Source: Erodium maritimum | Lineage: Eukaryota > Streptophyta > Magnoliopsida > Geraniales > Geraniaceae | NCBI GenBank assembly: GCA_963921825.1 | Contig: OY997596.1 | Location: forward strand, 58,168,754-58,232,753 | Length of the DNA: 64,000 nucleotides | Direction of reading: 5' to 3' | Shown: piece by piece, positions 55,332-64,000 of the stretch | Position numbering within the stretch: the first letter of the stretch is position 1 | Layout: the number at the start of each line of letters is the position of its first letter | Made by a program: the position numbers and the translations under genes | Notes under the pieces: generated by a model | Told to the model about the DNA's origin: nothing | Database searches by the model: none | What the model saw: only the letters and a program-made list of their open reading frames with translations

Positions 55332-58300
55332 ATGGTGGGCTCCGAAGCCTCTGATCGCCGTCGCCGTCGTCTGATGGACGGTGGCGATGGGGTTGATGGT
55401 GGGCTTGAACTCGAGCTTAATCTATCTCCCGGTTCAGGGGTCTCTTGCTCGATTTGTCTTGATTTGGTATGCGACGACGGGGAGCGATCCAGGGCCAAGC
55501 TCCATTGCGGCCATGAATTTCATCTGGGTATTTCCCAATTTTTTTTTTTAAGTTAGGGTTTAATCTCTTGTTGATTGTTGGGGAAAAGTTGTATTTTTTA
55601 CTGAAATTTGTTGGGTTTTCTTTACTGGGTTCCTGCATTTTTTGTGTCTATTCAAAATTCCAACTTTGCTTATTTAGGGCACTGCATAGATTGTAGAAAT
55701 TTGAAGTCAACTTGAGGATTTAGCTTACAATATTGAGATTTAGAAAGTTGAATGGGTCTATGATTTGAAAATATAGTCCTCTTGGCTTGGTGAGTGAGAT
55801 CTAATCCTGTAGGGAAACCCTAGAATTTTTGTTGTATAGTTATGATTAATTACTGGAAGTTGTCAGTTAGATCTTGATGTATTGCTGCTTGTTTGAGTCT
55901 TTGCTTGTGTCACCAAATCATGTTATTGTCGTGCATAAAACATAGTAGGAATTAGCGGTAACTTTGCTAACACACCCTCGGCGACCTTTGATTCTCTTAA
56001 ACACACTATATAGGCGAGGGGTTATGAGTAACATAGTGTCACCTTTCGTTATTCATCAAAAACCCACTGAAAAAGGTGGGCTTTTGATCAGAACCATCAC
56101 CTATTCAGTGGGAATCAGAGGGGTTTTGATGAATAGCCAAAGGTGACAATGCATTACCAATAACCCCTCACCTATAGGGGGAGTTCCTAAAACTGAAAGG
56201 TCGTCGAAGGGGTGTTAATAACGTTTTCCCTAGGTATTGACTCCAGAAGATATGGTACAGGGCATTTGGGTTTAAGTCAAGAAAACACTGGTTTGACAGT
56301 TGAGAGGATTTGTGGTAGAGTTGGGTTTGTTGTACTATAAACAGGTAAAAGTAAGTCAGTTGAGCTCTAAGGATAAAGTCACGTCTTATGATGATTTGTA
56401 GGGTTTAAAATAATGTGTTTTGGGATGGAGAGGCTTATAAGATTGGTTGTTATGGTTATATCTCTGATTAACGTTTTTAATTGGTGCTGGCTATGAGCCT
56501 TAACATGGCCTGTGCCTAACACAAAACTCCTATATTTGCAGATTGTATTGGTTCAGCATTTAATATGAAGGGAGCAATGCAATGCCCAAATTGTCGAAAG
56601 GTTGAGAAAGGTCAATGGTTATATGCAAATGGCTCCTCTTGTTCATTTCCTGAGTTCAATATGGAGGATTGGATTCCCGATGAGGATCCATATGATCTAA
56701 GTTATGCAGAAATGGTAAAACATAGTACCTTGTGCCTTCTTTTTCTTCAATTTTATCTAGCTCTTATGTTTCAAATAAGTGTCATACTTCCCCAAATTGG
56801 ATGTCCCACAATAACTGTCCTTGTATGTGTCGGATTAGTGTCCCACATCAAGAAGATGTGAACGGATTTACTACTAGATAAATATCTTGGGGCCTCCACC
56901 TAACAGCTTGATCTTTTAGGTGTACTGGGCTTTAACATGGTGTCAGAGTTGAACCCAAATATACCATCAAGCTATCGGGTTAGGGGCCCATGGTGCACGT
57001 GCAAAATCACGTAATAGCTTTTAGGTGGACTGGGCTTTAGTAGTATGAGTTATTTATCATCACATGACACTTGTTTTGGAGAGGATGGAGTTACTAGGGA
57101 TTATTGCAGAAAAGTACCCTAAGGTATTTGCTTTTTGCAACTTGTAGCCATCTTCTTTGATAATTGCAAAAAAAAAGTGTTCTGAACTTGTCTTTTCGTT
57201 GCACTTTGCATGAATTTGTTTTAAAATGACACTTTTACCCTTGGGAATTTCAATTTAAAAAAAAATAGTAAACAAAGGAAAAAAAATCCATTTTTTCATA
57301 TTCCTTAGATTTCTTACTCTTTGTATAGTACTAAGAGGAAGCAAATTAAGGGATATGAAACTTTGAATTTTTGTTTCGCTTATTAGTTTTTAAATATAAA
57401 TTGTAAGGGTACAATTTTCATTTTATATAAATTACTACAGAAAGACAAGTCAGGGTACTTTTTGTTATTACCAAAAAAGAGGGATACAGGTTGCTAAAAG
57501 CAAATACCTCAATGTACTTTTTTGCAATTATTCCCTGCTACTATTTCTCATTTGCAATTTTACAATGCCTCAAACAACATAGAATTATTTTGTTGATCAT
57601 TGTGACATATGCAGAAGGTGTTGGTATGGTTTTGAGTTCTCAACACATTTATAATTATATTCCATGATTTATGCAGCCATTTAGAGTTCATTGGTGTCCT
57701 TACGGTAGATTGGCACGACTTCGTTCATCCTTTGAGTAAGCACAATACATAGATCACTCATTTTGTTTCATACATCACATTAAACATCTAAACTATGGAG
57801 TATATGTCTTTGACATGTTTATGCTCTTATATTTTTCAGGGAAATCGAGTACCCTTCAACCACATGTAAGTGTTCCCGCTAACCTTTTAGTTTCCCGATC
57901 AAAGTTCATATATTTCCCCAAAATTCCAATGTTGGTATCGAACTTGTCTGAATGCTAGATAACGGCTTTCCTGGACACCATGCTACATTCAACGAACATG
58001 CAAGTGCATCATCCGTCGCTCATTCGTATATTGCGGTCTTCAGGCCAATCCAACCGACCTCCTCCAACTCTACTGATAGTGGTGGCGATGATCCTAACCT
58101 CAATCATCGCTGGAATGGGCCCACGGGACATAACGAGATATTCGATCCCCATACCTTTCATGCCATCGGTAATCAGCAGCACCATAGTTGGGCTCATCAT
58201 GCTCCGGTTTTCCCCACATCTAGTAGCCATGTTATGGGTGCTGATTTGACTACGGTGACACCTGCAACTCAGAGATCCAGTCATGGTGAATCTGATGCGT

Positions 58301-59444
58301 CAACAAGATCTAGATCTTTTCCCCATCCGTTCACTTTTGTTCACGGGTAAGGGTCTAATCTGTTTTAAAACTATTGAACTGCTTCTCTTTTTCTTCTCTT
58401 TCCCCGTTGTTATTATGTTTTGTGTTGTTTTATGCTAAATGGCGTTGGTTATAGGTGTAACAGCAGAAATATACACTGTACTTTAATCTGTCTGTAGGCT
58501 GTCACTGTCATCTTCTTTTGTAGCAGGTTGTTACCCTGTACTTTTTTTAGTTGCACTGTTAGTTAAAATAGGTTAAACTAACAGAAAAAGGCACTTCAAA
58601 GCTGTATGTGACATGCCGATTTTTTTTAAAGAACTGAATGTTCTTCCTCTCGTTTTTGCTACTAAGTTAAAATTGTGGTACTCTAGTCTTTTCGATCGGT
58701 TTTTAGCTTCGTTGTGGACGGTGCAACTAAAAAAAGTACAGAGTAACAACCTGTCACAAAACGCATGCCTAAGGTAGTAAAACATTAAAAATTTCATGTG
58801 ACTACACGTATGATTTTTCATGTGTCACCATCGTACAAAATAGACATAAACTATTAAATGTTTCGTTTTTTCGTCACATGACTCACACACGAGTGTAAAG
58901 TATAATATATCTCAAAACTACTCTCTCCACGGGATCATAGTGAAATCGGATGATTAAAGGATGAGAATAGAATAGCTTTGGGATATTATAAAACTTAAAC
59001 TCGTATAACGAAAAAAAATAAAAAAGTACCAATGATTTCTGTGTATTTTATATGTAGAAATTTATAAGGGTAGTCACATGCAATTAACCCATGTCTATGC
59101 TTTACAGGTCCGGTCCAGGAGCCGGGAGCTTGTTCGTCTCCTCGGTCGCTCCACAACATCCTAGCAACAATGCTCGTACCCACACCTTCAATCATCAGCA
59201 ACAGGCAAGTAACACACATCTGGTTCCCGGCATCAGGAGACTCGACAGCCAAAGGAACGCCATGCCTGCTATGGCCCCATCACAACTCGATCACAACAAC
59301 CTCTACAGCCAGAACCCAGAAAACCCGTGGGAAAGAGAAGGGTCGCCCCATTTTTCATCAGATAGGGACTCGGTTTGGCCCACACAGTTTCATCAGGCTC
59401 CCGGAAACAGCAACTGGCATAGGCAATGGCCATGGAGGAGCTAG
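55332..59444 (+). CDS. RFI2: RING-type E3 ubiquitin ligase, RFI2 (red and far-red insensitive 2) type
   Basis: Complete gene of six exons: 55332-55527, 56542-56714, 57677-57735, 57840-57865, 57959-58346 and 59108-59444. It encodes 392 residues. The N-terminal RING finger starts CSICLDLVC (Cys39, Cys42) and continues LHCGHEFHLDC (Cys59, His61, His64, Cys67) and CPNCRKVEKGQWLYANG. EDPYDLSYAEM and FRVHWCPYGRLARLRSSFEE follow, both typical of RFI2. The rest is a long His/Ser/Asn-rich, low-complexity region ending WHRQWPWRS. RFI2 acts in the nucleus in phytochrome-dependent seedling de-etiolation and in restraining CO-dependent flowering in Arabidopsis. ATG 55332 is chosen because the upstream in-frame extension has no ATG. 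Introns 1 and 2 hold a foldback element, a TRIM-like remnant and a MITE. Confidence 0.93.
55953..56232. mobile_element. Foldback/MITE with about 130-bp arms in RFI2 intron 1
   Basis: The left arm includes TAACACACCCTCGGCGACCT, GGCGAGGGGTTATGAGTAAC and GTCACCTTTCGTTATTCATC. The right arm is its diverged inverse, including GATGAATAGCCAAAGGTGAC and AGGTCGTCGAAGGGGTGTTA. The arms nearly meet in the middle, so the whole element could form a long hairpin when transcribed. Confidence 0.75.
56802..57042 (+). mobile_element. TRIM-like LTR remnant in RFI2 intron 2
   Basis: 56802-56937 starts TGTCCCACA and ends TTTAACA, with the TG...CA ends of an LTR. It is directly followed by TGGTGTCAGAGTTGAACCC, a near match to the methionine-tRNA primer site (TGGTATCAGAGC). 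At 57012-57042 the LTR's last part recurs (GCTTTTAGGTGGACTGGGCT). Internal coding sequence is absent, as in terminal-repeat retrotransposons in miniature. Confidence 0.65.
57097..57535. mobile_element. MITE family A, most complete copy, in RFI2 intron 2
   Basis: Left terminus GGGATTATTGCAGAAAAGTA. The right terminus, reverse complemented, reads GGGAATAATTGCAAAAAAGT. The inverted match continues for roughly 70 bases. Interior ATGACACTTTTACCC and its inverse are also matched. It has no coding capacity. Flanks share only ...TACTA, so target-site size is not certain. Confidence 0.85.
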
Positions 59445-60865
59445 CTGTTACTTTGGTTGGTTGTGAACTTTTGGATGAGTTTGTGTTTTTGAATTCTCAA
59501 TGAGAGGAACTGAAACTATCCATGTGAGATTCCATGAACAGTTTGTTTATATTTGTGTAAAGTAATGGCCGAGTCTATGGCTCTGGCAACTATTGCCAAT
59601 CATGCAGTTCCTGCATTGACATTGAATTCTTCTATGGCACATTCTCAGGTTACTGGTACTGATATATGTAATTGAGAGGAAGGGCTTAGCCAAAACACTT
59701 GGGCGCTCTCCCTTATGACTTCTAACATACAGGGGTGTTAATGGCAGGTTAGCTGGTCCCGGCGACCCCTAAAAAAAGCGAATCAAAATTATCTATTGCC
59801 ATTTCTACGATACCGGTCTTAACACAGGAGGAGTGATTTTTCCCAACGTTCATTTGGTCGGTTCGGTTCACCACCGGTTTCGGTTAATGTCCTTCTCCGG
59901 ATCCTCTCTAGTTTCAGTCTACTCGACCAAAAGAAGAAAGAATCCCAGGAAGAGGGGAAGTGGGAGATGGAGCCACAATATCGACGACCCAAACTGAAAG
60001 TAGAGGTGTCCCTATACTGCAGGGGTGGCGCAGCAGCAACACCAACGTCGCAGAAGAGGAGAAGGCGCAACAACTTATCTACTCCTGCTACGTCGAGCTG
60101 TTGAGTTGGGGGTGGCGCAGCAAACACTCGCTAGCAATGGTAAATTCGAAGAACTTGTGCGCTGACGACGTGGCACCACAACAGCTAGTCAACAGCAGCA
60201 CACTGGTACGCTGCTGCCACATGACTGCAACGACTACTTCTCCCAACCCTAAAATTCAAATTTTCACCCCTACAAATACAACCCCAATGAAGCCCAACTT
60301 GAATCAGATATCCACATGTTGGGGTCGCTCATCGGAGATCATACGCCTGAACCGAGTCATGTTTCCCAACCTTTTCCACCAACCCAAACCACCAAGGCAC
60401 CACAATCAAACGTTCGGTCAAAGAAAGGAAAAAACATTGCCGAGCCAAGGGTGAAATGGGAACTCCGGGATGTATAACAACGATGTGTCCAACAACACCT
60501 TTTCGATACGACCGATCGAAAAATATTAGATGCAATATTTCCCGAATTACACATATCGTATCGTATTCCATTAAATAAATTTTATTAGTGGGATCTCGTC
60601 AAAAATCAAACGAACTGACACCTCTGCCTTTTCTGGTGCATTTTGAATCCCCCCTACATTATTAGATTCTTACACAAACAAATGGCTTCATCAGATACAT
60701 ATACATTATTAGCCTGTCATAATCTGTGCCTGTGGTCCCCTAATCCTCTAAGACTGTCTGGCCAAATTGCAAACCTGTGATGAGTGCGTGGATAGTGTTT
60801 CAATAAGAAGCTCTATCTCATACTAAAAGGAACCAATCATAGCTTCTTCATTCATCAATCCCTCA
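59445..60865. other. 3' flank of RFI2 and a GC-richer stretch of unknown origin
   Basis: 59445-59760 is probably the RFI2 3' UTR. About 59790-60480 is GC-richer, with a frame at 59960-60454 and a minus-strand frame at 59819-60127, neither recognisable. GGGGTGGCGCAGCA occurs at about 60023 and GGGGGTGGCGCAGCA at about 60108. Likely transposon-derived. Confidence 0.35.
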
Positions 60866-60937
60866 TTGATATGGGTTGAATCTACCACACAACCATATAT
60901 CAAAGAGATGCACATGAAACAACAATCCAAAAGTACT

Positions 60938-61005
60938 CAGAAAAGTTCACACAAACACAAGACTTGGCCTCAGAAAAGTTCACACAAACACAAGACTTGG
61001 CCTCA
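60938..61005. repeat. 33-bp tandem repeat, two copies
   Basis: CAGAAAAGTTCACACAAACA followed by CAAGACTTGGCCT, repeated exactly with the second copy starting at 60971. Confidence 0.9.
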
Positions 61006-61054
61006 AATTACTTCAATCTTATATCATAACTCAAGTAAAAATGCAACAATGAGT

Positions 61055-61424
61055 GAATAGTAAGCCTGATTAATCAATCGGATTCGTGGAAAAGAATCAA
61101 CAAACGTCGATGATCTAACAATCCGAACACAAATCCTTTAGCCTTGAGTGAAGAGGAATTAGTAACAATACCCTTATGGAGATGGTAAACAAGATTAATC
61201 AATCGGATTCGTGAAAAAGAATCAACGAACGTCGATGATCTGACAATCCGAACACAAATCCTTAGCTATGAGTGAAGAGGAATTAGTAACAATACTCTTA
61301 TGGGGATGGTAAACAAGATTAATCAATCGCATTCGTGGAAAAGAATCATCGAACATCGATGATCTGACAATCCAAACACAAATCCTTGGCTATGAGTGAA
61401 GAGGAATTAGTAACAATACCCTTA
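61055..61424. repeat. Threefold about 125-bp tandem repeat at the 3' end of EID1
   Basis: Units start with GATTAATCAATCG(G/C)ATTCGTG at 61068, 61193 and 61317 (periods 125 and 124). They run to AATTAGTAACAATAC(C/T)CTTAT. The copies are highly similar, with scattered changes. The third unit ends directly at the EID1 stop codon (61425-61427), so the EID1 3' UTR probably lies within the array. Confidence 0.92.
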
Positions 61425-62408
61425 TCAAGTGTAGAGTGGCAACTCAGTCCAAGCTCCGGAGACATGGCCATTCTCACAGACATAAGCTCGAACCACCGGT
61501 TCACCATCGTCATGGAACCCGAAGACCCTCCTCAAACAGAAGGCAGAGTGAAGATCCCAAGTCTCATTGCAGGAGCAGAAGGCACATTTCACACCGACCC
61601 TGCTCCGATTCCCATCGTTGATCGTCCTCCACACCCTCGACCGCTTGAAATCCTTGAAGATCCCTCGGAAAAGCATGTAATTCCTCTTCTCCTCCGTATG
61701 AACACAACCGGGCCAATCGCAGATGTACAGACTATCGGCTCGGAATCGACTCGCGAGCAGCTTGTGGCCTTGCTCGCGGCTCAGATTCCAAACCCCAGAA
61801 GCCAAATGCGACTGCGCATCGGCGTCGCCGCCGCAGAGCTTCCTCCTCTTCGAGACTGACAAATCCTGACCCACCTCGATTTCGTGCTGCTCAGGGTCGT
61901 CTCCGATTTGGGGGTCGTCCTGGGTCTCGCTGGCGTTGTAGATTGTGTCGAAGTATAGATCGTCGAAGAGGGACCAGGAACAGTCCGACCCAGAAGCGGA
62001 GGCGCCGCCGACGGCGGCGAATTGGGTCGGTGTGACCTGGATCGGACCCGAATTGGGATTTGAATTGGAATTGGGGAAATTTTCCTCGGGTCCGAGGTCG
62101 CGCTCGAGGCCGAAATCGGAGTTTTCGAGGAGGAGGCCGGTGTGGAGGAGGCCGGGGCAGCAGACGGAGAGCTTGTGGAGGGCGGACCAGCCGCCGGGAG
62201 GGGCGGAGGCGGCGGGGGAGAGGAGGTCGGCGACGACGAGAGGTATCGTCTGGACGCACTTGTTCCTCCAGCACACGTCGCGGATCAGGGACGAGAACTT
62301 GGTGCAGACGCAGGCCACGCGAGCCCAGCTCCGCGGGTCGTCCTCGAGCTTGGAGAAGATGCTGAGGACGACGTCGTCGGAGAGCTTCGAGAAGGCGGCG
62401 CAGCTCAT
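61425..62408 (-). CDS. EID1: F-box protein EID1 (phytochrome A signalling)
   Basis: Intronless gene of 327 residues. The F-box is at residues 8-50 (KLSDDVVLSIFSKLEDDPRS, then WARVACVCTKFSSLIRDVC). PPGGWSALHKLSVCCPGLLH and GLLLENSDFGLERDLGP follow, then a variable acidic region and a basic KRRK (187-190), a possible nuclear signal. The C-terminal half is strongly conserved in EID1: GVWNLSREQGHKLLASRFR, CDWPGC, MLFRGIFKDFKRSRVWRTIN, CAFCSCNETWDLHSAFCLRR and CENGHVSGAW. EID1 is an SCF ubiquitin-ligase adaptor that dampens phytochrome A signalling in the nucleus. The length is close to the Arabidopsis protein (about 336). The ATG at 62408 is the family start (MSCAAFSKL). Confidence 0.95.
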   Translation of the reverse strand: MSCAAFSKLSDDVVLSIFSKLEDDPRSWARVACVCTKFSSLIRDVCWRNKCVQTIPLVVADLLSPAASAPPGGWSALHKLSVCCPGLLHTGLLLENSDFGLERDLGPEENFPNSNSNPNSGPIQVTPTQFAAVGGASASGSDCSWSLFDDLYFDTIYNASETQDDPQIGDDPEQHEIEVGQDLSVSKRRKLCGGDADAQSHLASGVWNLSREQGHKLLASRFRADSLYICDWPGCVHTEEKRNYMLFRGIFKDFKRSRVWRTINDGNRSRVGVKCAFCSCNETWDLHSAFCLRRVFGFHDDGEPVVRAYVCENGHVSGAWTELPLYT

Positions 62409-62851
62409 CGTCGTTCGCCGGAAAAAAAAAACCAGAGAGATTTTGCTGGCCGGAGATTCGAAGTGGGTTGTGAAATGGGTGTGGAAATTTGGAATCCTTA
62501 TAGGCTCGGATTCAATTTCTGAATCTAGATTTCTTCTCGGATCAAATGGAGACGAAGCAGTTGATAGAGAGGCGGCGGAGTTACTAAAATAAGACTGGGT
62601 TATTGATTCCTTATTTCCTTATATGGTAGTTGAAGTGTGTATTAACTGTCTGATTAATTAAGTAATCAATCAATTAGTTAACTAAACACTAAAAGTACAT
62701 TGATTTAATATTATTTTATCTTTTAAAGGTAGAGAACGTTGATTCTGATCACATGTCTCAATTCAGGATCCACGTAAGTGTCCAAATAATGTGATAGTGG
62801 CTCAACAAATGATTTTTTAATCAAAATCTAGAATAATAATACTATTGTATA
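62409..62851 (-). promoter_or_regulatory. Promoter and leader of EID1
   Basis: About 200 bases of mixed composition next to the start codon, then AT-rich DNA up to the retroposon's T tract at 62852. No definite TATA box was identified. Confidence 0.4.
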
Positions 62852-64000
62852 TTTTTTTTTTGAGGATAACCATGCAATTGTATTAAATCATAATAGAAGG
62901 GTTTGGTGGGTACTGAAACTGTACACCACCTACATAGGTAACGACCAAACTGGGTGGGCATGTAATCATACTTCACCTACATAATTTAAACCAACTACGA
63001 AACTGAACTGAAACAAAAGCAGAAAAGTCGGCCCTAGTGAAAAGTTACGGAAGTAGGGGGAGTCTGCGATAGCATCTGGTAACACCGGTACAACAATCTT
63101 CTTCCAATTGGTACGAGGCGGAGCCAGCCACGTTTAGGGGAACACTGGTGGACCTCCATCTCCCCCGGTATGTCAGCGTGCGTCGTCCTCCCTTGAGTGA
63201 TACTGGTAGGGCTCCTGAACGCGGGATTGCTGACTCCGGACTGGCAGGGGAGAGAAACATCAACTGAAGATGGTGCCGTCTCCATCCATCCACCGGGAAG
63301 GGGCCAAAGTTGACCCACCCCTCCCCGGGCCACCTCGGACTCATTCCTTCAGGTGGGGGTGCTTGGCGCCCCCCGCGGCTGCTGCATGTGAGTCCCCGTC
63401 CGACGCAGTTGAGTCCTCGGACTCGATCTGATCTTCCTCCCTCACTAGGCGTTTTTTCCCAGAAAGCGTTGGACTCAGCTCCTTATGTACCCCATCAGAC
63501 GGTATCGCCTCGGCATCCGTCTCAAAGGTCTGCTCCTGCTCCCTGCCGGGCCTATACCGCGGCGATGGTGTCCCCCCCCCGACCCCCCTTATTCCTTGCT
63601 TCCCCGTAGTTCCAGTTCGTACCCGGGATCGCCTTCCCATGCTTGGCCTTTTCCAAGGCCGATCTCGGGTCCCCCGGAGCTCGCAGGGAATGACCCCTAG
63701 TCCGTCCCGGCACCAGGCATGACGGGAAAAGATGGCCCGCACAGCTACAGCCATAATAGTGGTCCGGTAAGTACTCATAGGAAATATGAAGTAAGGTCCG
63801 TACCTGCGATTCCGATAACCGGAACCAAATTTGACTCTGCAGCGGCTGACGGATATCTGCTCGGATTCTGATCCGCATGAAATCTCCCCAGCATCTTCCT
63901 GCCTCATCCACATCCACTACTTGGTAGGTGCCCAGGGCACTACCAATCCGGAACCCCACCTCTCTGTTCCAGGGCCCCACCGGCAGATTGGAGACTCTGG
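62852..64000 (-). mobile_element. Poly(A) retroposon of the GRTTHAD family, running off the window
   Basis: Starts with a T tract (poly(A) on the minus strand), then a plant LINE-type 3' end (ATTTAATACAATTGCATGG on the minus strand). The frame 63333-63034 contains NPAFRSPTSITQGRTTHADI, closely matching the 44.2- and 53.8-kb copies. The upper part (63340-63990) is GC-rich with frames on both strands and no recognised domain. The 5' end is beyond 64000. Confidence 0.72.

Noticed and set aside
60023..60122. Two GGGTGGCGCAGCA repeats as a functional element
   Set aside because: Only two short copies in an unidentified GC-rich stretch; no further structure supports a call.
62060..62592. Plus-strand frames opposite EID1
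   Set aside because: Arg/Gly-rich shadows of the GC-rich EID1 coding strand; EID1 on the minus strand is unmistakable.

Overview
This is nuclear DNA from a dicot (eudicot) plant. The evidence is spliced genes with GT-AG introns, plant-specific gene families (an APETALA2-type factor with a miR172 site, RFI2, EID1), AT-rich spacers, and many LINEs, SINEs and MITEs. No bacterial features, CRISPR array or stand-alone tRNA/rRNA gene was seen. The species cannot be named from this window.

Layout. 0-1 kb: first exon of an NF-YB subunit (minus strand), with the rest of the gene beyond the left edge. 2.3-6.7 kb: an eroded plus-strand locus with exon-like pieces, two of which resemble a ubiquitin-specific protease. 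8.5-12.2 kb: a complete eight-exon gene for a PLP-dependent class-IV aminotransferase-like protein (minus), whose introns and 3' flank carry MITEs and a SINE. 12.8-14.1 kb: a decayed LINE. 14.7-16.8 kb: a complete seven-exon AP2-family repressor of the TOE/SMZ/SNZ type (minus) with a miR172 target site. 17.6-39.3 kb: a gene-poor block of short, mostly non-autonomous retroposons, LINE remnants, MITEs and a plant-mobile-domain fragment. 39.9 kb: a 56-residue small basic protein. 45.6-47.9 kb: a complete four-exon organellar adenylate kinase (plus) with a SINE in intron 1. 48.7-55.0 kb: a LINE with a MITE inside it, then two short retroposons bounded by target-site duplications. 55.3-59.4 kb: a complete six-exon RFI2-type RING protein (plus). 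61.4-62.4 kb: intronless EID1-type F-box gene (minus), followed by a threefold tandem repeat. 62.9-64 kb: another copy of the retroposon family.

Functional themes. RFI2 and EID1, about 2 kb apart, are both ubiquitin-ligase components of phytochrome signalling. The AP2 gene and the NF-YB gene belong to families that control flowering time. The order aminotransferase-like / SMZ-SNZ-like AP2 / adenylate kinase resembles, from memory, Arabidopsis regions around SMZ and SNZ, which would make this a conserved block stretched by transposon insertion. The most notable new-looking material is the mobile DNA: a family of about 1.2-1.4 kb poly(A) retroposons lacking reverse transcriptase, a SINE family with perfect target-site duplications, and nested MITEs whose empty site survives in a sister copy.

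All exon boundaries were read by eye from splice signals, frame and family resemblance. They are models, not transcript-supported structures.
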